This document shows positions 58,371 to 64,000 of a stretch of 64,000 bases of DNA, piece by piece (position 1 is the stretch's first letter; each line of letters begins with the position of its first letter). Under the pieces are notes generated by a model. It did not search any database. It was not told where the DNA came from and saw nothing but the letters and a program-made list of their open reading frames with translations. A program made the translations under genes and the position numbers. The stretch is from DASUPK01 sp963815665 (lineage in GTDB: Bacteria; Actinomycetota; Thermoleophilia; Solirubrobacterales; 70-9): the NCBI GenBank assembly GCA_963815665.1, contig CAWFHN010000013.1, positions 620,001 to 684,000 on the forward strand, written 5' to 3'.

Positions 58371-59211
58371 CCTCTCCGTCGATCACGGGGATCACGCCCC
58401 CGGCGACGCGGGGGCGCCCATCGGCCATCTGCACCTCGAGCACGCTCGGCCGGCCCATCTCCTCGCCCTGGCGGATGAGGTGTCGCTCCCGCCCGGTTCG
58501 CTTGAGGAGGTAGGCGCCGAGCGGCCCCGCCGCCGAGCCGGTCGCCGGGTCCTCGCCCATCTCCACGGAGCGGGTGAAGGAGCGCGCTCGGACGCTCTCC
58601 GTCCCTGGCTCGCACCAGGCCAGGTAGATGACGATCGACCCATGGGACTCGGACAGCTCGTAGATCGTCGAGTAGTCGGGGAGCGCGCGGGCAAGCGCCT
58701 CATGCTCGGCGACCGGGGCCATCACGTGCGGGATCCCCGTGGAGACGACCTGCGGCGGCAGCTCGGGGTGGGCGTCCTCGGCGCGCAGGCCGACCGCCGT
58801 CATCACCGCGTCGCGGTCGAGCTCGGGCCCGAACTCCGCCTCGTTCTGCAGCATCGACGCGCTCCAGCTCCCGTTCTCCTTCCGGACCTCGACGGGCTGG
58901 AGCCCGGCGCCGGTCTCCTGGACGAAGGCTGCCTCGTCCAGCCCGCGCCAGCGAGCCACCGCAACCGCGGTTCCCAGAGACGGATGGCCGGCGAAGGGGA
59001 GCTCCTCGTGCGGATCCCAGATCCGGTTTCGGTAGTCGGCTCCCTCGGTGCCCGTCGACTGCACGAACGTGGTCTCGGAGAGACGCGTCTCCCGCGCCAG
59101 GGCCAGCATGGTCTCGTCGCTGACGCCGTCCGCGTCATCGACCACCGCGAGACCGTTGCCCGCCAGCGGGCGCTCCGCGAAGACGTCCAGCCAGGTGATC
59201 CGGTGGCCCAT
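58357..59211 (-). CDS. PhzF-family isomerase/epimerase-like protein
   Basis: 284 residues from the ATG at 59211; in-frame codons upstream to 59277 lack family similarity. Two-lobed diaminopimelate-epimerase-like fold: WLDVFAERPLAGNGLAVVDD, SETTFVQSTG with the catalytic Glu, LPFAGHPSLGTAVAVAR (GHP motif) and MGEDPATGSAAGPLGAYLL. No Cys pair, as in true PhzF. The reaction is unknown for most members; no phenazine genes are near. Confidence 0.9.
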   Translation of the reverse strand: MGHRITWLDVFAERPLAGNGLAVVDDADGVSDETMLALARETRLSETTFVQSTGTEGADYRNRIWDPHEELPFAGHPSLGTAVAVARWRGLDEAAFVQETGAGLQPVEVRKENGSWSASMLQNEAEFGPELDRDAVMTAVGLRAEDAHPELPPQVVSTGIPHVMAPVAEHEALARALPDYSTIYELSESHGSIVIYLAWCEPGTESVRARSFTRSVEMGEDPATGSAAGPLGAYLLKRTGRERHLIRQGEEMGRPSVLEVQMADGRPRVAGGVIPVIDGEVSLP

Positions 59212-59296
59212 GCGCACATGATCGCGCCCGCGCTGTGGGGTCCGCGGCCCCGCGTAGGGTTTTCGGCGGGAATCCAACCCAACGAGGGAGTGAGAA

Positions 59297-59920
59297 ATGG
59301 ACGAGAAGTATCCGCTTACGTACGCGGTGGACTATCCGGACCGGGAGCTCAATCGGCTTTCGACGTTCTTCCGGGTCTTCGCCATCATCCCGATCGCGAT
59401 CGTGCTGGAGACGGTCTCGGGTGGGAACTACTCGTACGACCTGAACAACACGACCACGACAATCGCCGCCGCGGGCGGGTTCCTGGTCGCGGCGCCACTG
59501 CTGATGATCCTGTTCCGGAAGAAGTACCCGCGCTGGTGGTTCGACTGGAACCGGGAGCTCCTGCGCTTCTCCAACAGGGTCGGCATCTATTTCGTGTTGC
59601 TCAACGACCAGTACCCGTCGACCGACGAGGAGCAATCGCTCCATCTCGAGATCGACTACCCGAACGCCGAGACCGATCTGGGACGTGGGATGCCGCTGAT
59701 CAAGTGGCTGCTGGCGATCCCTCACTACGTCGTGCTGTTCTTCCTCTACATCGGGGTGTTCTTCGCGGTGATCGGCGCCTGGTTCGCGATCCTGTTCACC
59801 GGCCGCTATCCGAGGTCGATCTTCGACTTCGTCGTCGGGGTTGCGCGCTGGCACAACCGGGTGGTGGCGTATGCGCTCCTCCTCGTCACCGACAAGTACC
59901 CGCCCTTCTCACTCGAGTAG
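59297..59920 (+). CDS. DUF4389 membrane protein
   Basis: 207 residues, start with GGGAGTGAG upstream. Two to four helices: FFRVFAIIPIAIVLETV, AAAGGFLVAAPLLMILFRK, and the C-terminal KWLLAIPHYVVLFFLYIGVF with the IPHY motif. Repeated KYPRWWFDWNRELLRFSNRV and RYPRSIFDFVVGVARWHNRV segments show an internal duplication of the amphipathic DUF4389 unit. Typical of the family; role unknown. Confidence 0.88.
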   Translation: MDEKYPLTYAVDYPDRELNRLSTFFRVFAIIPIAIVLETVSGGNYSYDLNNTTTTIAAAGGFLVAAPLLMILFRKKYPRWWFDWNRELLRFSNRVGIYFVLLNDQYPSTDEEQSLHLEIDYPNAETDLGRGMPLIKWLLAIPHYVVLFFLYIGVFFAVIGAWFAILFTGRYPRSIFDFVVGVARWHNRVVAYALLLVTDKYPPFSLE

Positions 59921-59944
59921 CGGCGCGAGCGCCTCGGGCGCAAC

Positions 59945-59978
59945 GTCCTCCCGATCGGCAAACCGCGAGCGGGAGGAC
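59945..59978. terminator. Hairpin after the DUF4389 gene
   Basis: GTCCTCCCG (59945-59953) pairs exactly with CGGGAGGAC (59970-59978) around a 16-base loop, followed by CTT on the plus strand. Probable terminator of the DUF4389 transcript; it also faces the cyclase gene from the other side. Confidence 0.5.
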
Positions 59979-60060
59979 CTTCATGGCGCAGACAGGCGAG
60001 GGCTGCCCCTCAGTGCTCGGTCGACTACCCGCCGTTCTCGCCGAGGGCGTAGCGCCGGGC

Positions 60061-60926
60061 TCAGAGCACCGAGCGCACCAGCCGGTAGTGGAGGAGGAGG
60101 GCGATTCCCCACGCCGCGAAGAGGACGAGCATCGAAGGAGAGGCCCCGGTGAAGCCTCGGCCCGCCCAGACGATCAGGTGCGCCCCTCCCACGACGAGGA
60201 AGGCCGCCAAGTTGATCAGGAACCCCTTGCGGGCGGCGCGGGCGCCCGGGGTGGTGGCGATGTACCGGCGGGGCCCGGCGTCGAACTGCGCGAGGCACTT
60301 CTCTGAGCAGAAGAAGTAGTGCAGGCCTCTCCGATGCCTGCTCGCGGCGGCTCGTTCCGGATCGACCGCCATCCGGCAGACCGGGTCGATCTCGAATCTC
60401 TTCGCTCCTCCCTCCCGGAGCCAGCGCCTCGAACACCGGAATCGGATCCACGAGATGCCTGAAGTAGCGGGACCCTCGCTCCTCGATCGCGACCGCATCG
60501 CCACTGTCGAGCAGGCTTGCGTGTCTCGGCGGTGAGCAGCACCTCGCCGGGCTTGGCGGCATCGACGACGCGAGAGGCGAGATTGACGGTTCCCCCGTAC
60601 CAATCACCATTCAGCTGAGTGGCCGGCCCGGAATGCATCCCGACCCGGACCGGCGGCGAGCCGTGGAAGGCGAGCTCGTCGACGATGGTTAGTCCGAGCT
60701 GGACCGCGTTGGCCGGGTCCTCGACCCGGATCATCAGCTCATCGCCGATCGCCTTGATCTCCTCGGCGTCGTAGCGCGGCAGGAGACGGCGCACCCGATC
60801 GGTGAAGCCGGTCGCGATCGCGATCGCTTGGTCGTCGCCATGGGCCTCGGTCAGCGCGGTGAAGCCGGCGAGGTCGGCGAAGACAAAGGTGCTGGACCCG
60901 CGGTTTGATTCAGCGTCTGGCGGCAC
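60061..60926 (-). CDS. Class III nucleotide cyclase-YHS-two-helix fusion, interrupted by two frameshifts
   Basis: From the GTG at 60926 (AAGGGGG upstream) one frame gives a class III cyclase domain: TFVFADLAGFTALTEAHGDD (metal Asp), IKAIGDELMIRV (Lys and second Asp), DWYGGTVNLASRVVDAAKPG (Asn/Arg). Near 60524 the reading moves to a second frame (HASLLDSGDAVAIEERGSRY, then VDPIPVFEALAPGG). Near 60406-60416 it moves to a third: KRFEIDPVCRMAVDPERAAA, LHYFFCSEKCLAQFDAGPRR (YHS metal-binding domain), and two helices (NLAAFLVVGGAHLIVWAG; MLVLFAAWGIALLLHYRLV). All three pieces are conserved-looking, so sequence error is more likely than decay. Makes cAMP or cGMP, possibly tuned by metal. Confidence 0.75.
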
Positions 60927-60951
60927 GACTCAGCCCCCTTCGATCAGACCT

Positions 60952-61218
60952 TCAGCCGCTGAGGATCTTGCGGCGCTGCTCGTACTCCTTGACCGTGATC
61001 ATGCCCTCTGCGAGGCGGCGGTCGAGAATCGCGAGGGGATCGTCGGGCCCGCCGGCGTGGCGGCGCGGCCCACCGACCTCACGAACCAGCCAGATCACAC
61101 CGAGGATCACCAAGCCCCAGAAGAGAACCATCCCGAGCATCATCACAATCCACCATCCCGTTCCGATGTCGTTGTCGTGCATTGACCAGGTGTCTGCAAT
61201 CAGCAGAGCCAGGTTCAT
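60952..61218 (-). CDS. SHOCT-domain membrane protein
   Basis: 88 residues from the ATG at 61218. One helix (WWIVMMLGMVLFWGLVILGV) followed by the SHOCT motif DDPLAILDRRLAEGMITVKE with YEQRRKIL. Such proteins are small membrane-tethered oligomerisation or adaptor units. TAACTT at 61226-61231 (minus strand) ends 7 bases before the start. The next gene downstream is the cyclase-YHS fusion (25 bases after the stop), so they are probably cotranscribed. Confidence 0.82.
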   Translation of the reverse strand: MNLALLIADTWSMHDNDIGTGWWIVMMLGMVLFWGLVILGVIWLVREVGGPRRHAGGPDDPLAILDRRLAEGMITVKEYEQRRKILSG

Positions 61219-61225
61219 GGGGAAG

Positions 61226-61231
61226 AAGTTA
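61226..61231 (-). promoter_or_regulatory. -10 element TAACTT of a leaderless promoter (SHOCT/cyclase operon)
   Basis: TAACTT on the minus strand ends 7 bases before the ATG at 61218; no ribosome binding site. Confidence 0.45.
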
Positions 61232-61278
61232 GATCTGCCGGGCGCGGCCGGCATCGGTGCTGAGCACGGATTGGGCGA

Positions 61279-61932
61279 TCAGCGCCTGGCGCGGTAGAGG
61301 GCCAGCGTCCCGAAGATCGTGCGGATCCGGCCGGCCTGCTCGGCCTTCTGCAGGCCGGCCTCCTCGAAGATCCGCGGCAGCTCGCCGTGGACGTTCTCGG
61401 CCGTGTTCTCGAAGCCGTCCAGCAGGCGGATCGAGAGGAACGCCGCCGCCATCACCGGGTCGGCGGGCTCTCCCCAGTCGGCGACATGGAGCTCGCCGCC
61501 CTTCCGCAGCACCCGGGCGATCTCCCGCGCGGTCTGCCGCTTCGGCTCGGGGTCGAGGTGGTGGAAGAAGAGGGTCGAGAGGACGCGGTCGAAGGACGCA
61601 TCCTCATATGGAAGGTCGGTGGAGTACCCCTCGTCGAGCTGGAGCTCCACGCCGGCCTCCGACGCCTTGCTCTTGGCGCGCTCGAGCATCTCCGGGTCGG
61701 CGTCCAGGCCGACGACCTCGGCGCCCGGCTGGCGCCGCTTCACCTGGATCGCCAGGGTCCCCGTGCCGCAGCCCAGGTCGAGGACGCGATGTCCCTGTTC
61801 CGCGGCCGCCTGCTCCACCAGCATCTCCTTGAACCGCCCCTCCCGAGTCGTCGTCCGGATCACCGGGTCGTAGATCCGGGTCAGCGCCGGGAAGCGCAGC
61901 GCCGGCAGGTACCTGCGCGACTCAGTGGGCAT
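61279..61932 (-). CDS. Class I SAM-dependent methyltransferase
   Basis: 217 residues from the ATG at 61932. Motif I HRVLDLGCGTGTLAIQVKRR, strand-2 acidic residue in VVGLDADPEML, LPYEDASFDRVLSTLFFHHL and ARVLRKGGELHVADWGEP. Resembles the arsenite/UbiE-type small methyltransferases, but the three Cys of ArsM are not present. Overlaps the DUF4396 gene by 11 bases and so belongs to the permease operon. Confidence 0.87.
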   Translation of the reverse strand: MPTESRRYLPALRFPALTRIYDPVIRTTTREGRFKEMLVEQAAAEQGHRVLDLGCGTGTLAIQVKRRQPGAEVVGLDADPEMLERAKSKASEAGVELQLDEGYSTDLPYEDASFDRVLSTLFFHHLDPEPKRQTAREIARVLRKGGELHVADWGEPADPVMAAAFLSIRLLDGFENTAENVHGELPRIFEEAGLQKAEQAGRIRTIFGTLALYRARR

Positions 61933-62398
61933 GGTGCTGGTGCACGACCGCGTGGCCACGGCCGCGGGCGATCAGGTAGCGGTTGGCGAGGAAGGCGAAC
62001 GGATAGGCGATCGCGAACCCCGCGGCGATGCTGCCGTAGAAGAGAGGGTCCCCCAGCCCGGCGCCGAGCGCGCTTGGAATCAGGATCACCGTGAGGTTGT
62101 CGATCACCTCCATGATCGTGATCGACACGGTGTCGGCCGCCAGGGCCGTTGAGACGATCGTGCGCCGAGGGAGCCGAGCGCGGATCAGCGGCAGCGAGGT
62201 GAGCAGGAAGCCGAAGAAGTAGGCCAAGGCGATTGCCAGCGATATCTGGGCGACGTTGCCCCAGCCGAAGGCCGTGGCGATCGCCATGCCGGCGACCTCC
62301 CCGATCACACAGCCCGTCAGGCAGTGGTTCGTCGCCGCGACCGCGAGCCCGTTGAGTTCCGAGCGATCGGTCTGCTGAGTGTGACTGGAGGCTTCCAT
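61922..62398 (-). CDS. DUF4396 membrane protein
   Basis: 158 residues with about four helices. AATNHCLTGCVIGEVAGMAI has the family's HCxxGC motif, followed by a GWGNVAQISLAIALAYFFGF helix, ITIMEVIDNLTVILIPSALG and a His-rich C-terminus (HAVVHQHHAH). The family is of unknown function and often sits beside metal resistance genes. The Cys pair and His tail suggest metal contact. Starts immediately after the permease stop. Confidence 0.85.
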   Translation of the reverse strand: MEASSHTQQTDRSELNGLAVAATNHCLTGCVIGEVAGMAIATAFGWGNVAQISLAIALAYFFGFLLTSLPLIRARLPRRTIVSTALAADTVSITIMEVIDNLTVILIPSALGAGLGDPLFYGSIAAGFAIAYPFAFLANRYLIARGRGHAVVHQHHAH

Positions 62399-63670
62399 CT
62401 AGTGAGCGTGGGCCGCCGCATGCTCGTGGTCGCGTCCCGCGCCCCCGCGCCGGTAGCGCTCCGGGTCGGCCTCGAAGGCGTGCCAGCAGTCGTCGGAGCA
62501 GAAGTAGAAGGTCTCGCCGGCGACCTCCTTGCGCACCGCCCGCGAGCGGTCCACCTTCATCCCGCAGACCGGATCGGTCGATCCTCGGCGGGCGGTCAGG
62601 TAGAAGAGCGCCCCGAAGATCGCGAGACCCAGCACGTTGAGGGCGAGCTTGTAGTCGAGCTCGACAGAGCCGAAGATGTCGGCCCGGGATGGGCGTGTGT
62701 CCGGGATCAGGCCCACCGCGCCGAAGAGCAGGTCGACCACCAGCGCCGAGAGCACGATGGTCACGAACATCAGCGCCGTGATCCGCAGCGCGAAGGGGCG
62801 GCCGTAGTACTTGATGTAGGCGGCGACGATCGGCAGCACGATCAGGTCGGCGAAGATGAACGCGATCACGCCGGCGAAGCTGATCCCGCCGGACCAGAGC
62901 ACCGCCGCGAGCGGCGCGTTGCCCACCGAGCAGACGAAGCTGAGCACGGCGATGATCGGGCCGACGATCACGTTCTCGATCGTCTTGATCGCCGCCGGCG
63001 CGTCCTCGATGAAGAGGAAGTTGAAGAAGTCGTTGCCGAGCAACCCGATGAAGCCGGCGAGGAGGAAGCCGATGCTGATCTCCTTCCAGAGCATCTGCCA
63101 GTCCCCCCGGAAGTTGTGCGCGACGTCGGACCAGGCCCGGGCCGAGGTGAATCGCTCCCGCCAGCTCATCTGCTCTCCCACCGCGTGGTGAAGGTGGTCG
63201 ACCTGGGCGTGCTGGGCGTGCTCGCGCGCCCTCTCCTCGAGCTTCGGTGAGACGAACCTCCGGAGCAGGATCGCCATCAGGGCGATCATCACGAACCCGC
63301 CGACGAACTCGGCGAGGGTGAACTGCCAGCCGAGCAGGATCCAGATCACGAGGCCGAGCTCCCAGACGAGGTTGGTCGAGGCGAACTGGAAGGCGAGCGC
63401 GGTCACCGCCGAGGCGCCCTTCTGGAAGAGCGACTTGGCGATCGCGATCGCCGCGTAGGAGCAGGAGGAGGAGGCCGCGCCGAGGCCGGTGGCCTTGGCG
63501 AGAGGCTTGAAGCCGCTCCCGGACATCGCCGACTCGACCCGCTCCCGCGGCACCCAGGCCTGGACGATCGCCGAGATCGCGAAGCCCAGCACCAGGGCCC
63601 ACCAGACCTCGTAGGCCATCAGGAAGGACTGCTTGAAGCCCTCCCCGATCGTTGAGATCACGTCCGCCAT
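62399..63670 (-). CDS. ArsP/COG0701-type permease with C-terminal YHS domain
   Basis: 423 residues. Eight or more helices with the ArsP_1 pattern: GAASSSCSYAAIAIAKSLFQ then KGASAVTALAFQFASTNL in the first half; FVCSVGNAPLAAVLWSGGIS and FIFADLIVLPIVAAYIKYYG in the second. The C-terminus adds a YHS domain, STDPVCGMKVDRSRAVRKEV with FYFCSDDCWHAFEADPERY, then a His-rich tail (DHEHAAAHAH). Predicted metal or metalloid efflux; YHS domains bind copper or other soft metals. The divergent neighbour is csoR. First gene of an operon with DUF4396 and a methyltransferase. Confidence 0.9.
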   Translation of the reverse strand: MADVISTIGEGFKQSFLMAYEVWWALVLGFAISAIVQAWVPRERVESAMSGSGFKPLAKATGLGAASSSCSYAAIAIAKSLFQKGASAVTALAFQFASTNLVWELGLVIWILLGWQFTLAEFVGGFVMIALMAILLRRFVSPKLEERAREHAQHAQVDHLHHAVGEQMSWRERFTSARAWSDVAHNFRGDWQMLWKEISIGFLLAGFIGLLGNDFFNFLFIEDAPAAIKTIENVIVGPIIAVLSFVCSVGNAPLAAVLWSGGISFAGVIAFIFADLIVLPIVAAYIKYYGRPFALRITALMFVTIVLSALVVDLLFGAVGLIPDTRPSRADIFGSVELDYKLALNVLGLAIFGALFYLTARRGSTDPVCGMKVDRSRAVRKEVAGETFYFCSDDCWHAFEADPERYRRGGAGRDHEHAAAHAH

Positions 63671-63672
63671 GG

Positions 63673-63701
63673 TTGACGACTATACCCCATAGGGGTATGC
63701 T
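63673..63701 (+). promoter_or_regulatory. csoR promoter (TTGACG-17-TATGCT)
   Basis: TTGACG at 63673-63678 and TATGCT at 63696-63701 are 17 bases apart; the -10 ends 7 bases before the csoR ATG at 63709. Near-consensus and leaderless. Confidence 0.7.
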
Positions 63702-63707
63702 GCTCAA
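63679..63707 (-). promoter_or_regulatory. Permease promoter (TTGAGC-17-TATAGT)
   Basis: On the minus strand TTGAGC (63702-63707) and TATAGT (63679-63684) are 17 bases apart; the -10 ends 8 bases before the permease ATG at 63670. It overlaps the csoR promoter almost completely. Confidence 0.7.
63682..63698. promoter_or_regulatory. CsoR operator
   Basis: ATACCCC-ATA-GGGGTAT, a perfect 7-bp inverted repeat with a 3-base spacer, the pattern of known CsoR sites. It overlaps the -10 boxes of both divergent promoters. Confidence 0.8.
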
Positions 63708-63708
63708 C

Positions 63709-64000
63709 ATGACCGATACGAAGACACCCGGATACAAGGCTTCCAAGGAACAGCTGTTGAAGCGACTGGCCCGCGTCGAGGGACAGGTCGGCGGAGTCGA
63801 CGCGGATGGTGGAGGAGGACCGCTACTGCATCGACGTCCTCACCCAGATCGAGGCCGCGCAGGCGGCACTCAACAAGATCGCGCTGGGACTCGTCGACGA
63901 CCACGTCCGCAATTGTATGCGCGGCGGCAAGGGCGCCTCGGAGGAGCAGGTGCAGGAGCTGATGGGCGCGGTCGGCAGGCTGGTCAGTCCTCGTAGCGGG
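63709..64000 (+). CDS. csoR: CsoR-family copper-sensing repressor; frameshift and cut by window end
   Basis: Starts MTDTKTPGYKASKEQLLKRL ARVEGQVGGVD, the typical CsoR N-terminal helix. At 63802 one extra base (or an equivalent change) shifts the frame; in the shifted frame the domain continues perfectly with RMVEEDRYCIDVLTQIEAAQ, ALNKIALGLVDDHVRNCMRG and a C-terminal helix to the last base. The Cu(I) ligands Cys (RYC), His and Cys (DDHVRNC) are present. Copper binding should release it from the operator 63682-63698. Without the shift it would be a normal CsoR. No stop codon is reached inside the window. Confidence 0.82.

Noticed and set aside
1..64000. CRISPR arrays, prophage, integrase or rRNA genes
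   Set aside because: Looked for regularly spaced direct repeats, phage structural genes, integrases and rRNA; none seen. The tandem palindromes at 45288-45381 are only two copies and self-complementary, not CRISPR repeats.

Overview
The window is very GC-rich and is about 95% coding, with strong third-position G/C bias and many 1- or 4-base start/stop overlaps. Many start codons have a TANNNT hexamer 6-8 bases upstream and no ribosome binding site, the pattern of leaderless mRNAs. With the topA-tmk-holB neighbourhood, a coenzyme B12-type ribonucleotide reductase next to nrdR, and a type II fatty acid operon that uses a MaoC-type dehydratase, this points to a high-GC actinobacterium, most likely of the Thermoleophilia/Solirubrobacterales type. 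That placement is inference; no rRNA gene is present.

Layout. 0-7 kb: the end of a large membrane protein, a UDP-sugar dehydrogenase, a PF03640-type lipoprotein, two coupled hypothetical genes, a secreted trypsin-like protease and a nucleotidyltransferase-like gene. 7-10 kb: tRNA-Thr(CGU), an enoyl-CoA hydratase, a SnoaL-like gene, a gene-poor stretch with a decayed gene end, and an intact IS1595-family element with 27-bp inverted repeats. 10-17 kb: one tightly coupled operon for type II fatty acid synthesis (fabD-fabH-fabG-acpP-fabF-accD-maoC-fabI). 17-29 kb: a drug exporter with a divergent HxlR regulator, two two-component systems, a beta-lactamase-fold hydrolase, and an ECF sigma/exporter/ABM monooxygenase operon. 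29-38 kb: holB, tmk and topA (archaeal-type sequence), a sugar epimerase, a GH31 glycosidase and a siroheme-branch dehydrogenase. 38-45 kb: a methyltransferase with a divergent HxlR-like gene, an ABC exporter, a hemolysin III protein, and another exporter with a divergent HTH regulator. 45-49 kb: nrdR and the B12-dependent reductase, preceded by a striking tandem palindrome. 49-56 kb: a second PF03640 lipoprotein, three GGDEF proteins, an acyl reductase, a UBP-type zinc finger and a metallo-beta-lactamase-fold hydrolase. 56-60 kb: a MerR/exporter operon, a PhzF protein and a DUF4389 protein. 60-64 kb: a metal-handling cluster of csoR, a divergent ArsP-type permease carrying a YHS domain, a DUF4396 membrane protein, a methyltransferase, a SHOCT protein and a nucleotide cyclase fused to a YHS domain.

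The most interesting region is the 60-64 kb metal cluster. CsoR and the YHS permease are driven by two face-to-face, fully overlapping promoters with a CsoR palindrome in the middle. The neighbouring class III cyclase carries a metal-binding YHS module, which suggests a link between metal status and a cyclic nucleotide. Several genes (ECF sigma, cyclase-YHS twice, csoR, and possibly the starts of the GH31 and second HxlR genes) are broken by apparent one-base indels while both sides stay conserved. Sequence error is the simplest reading and should be ruled out first.
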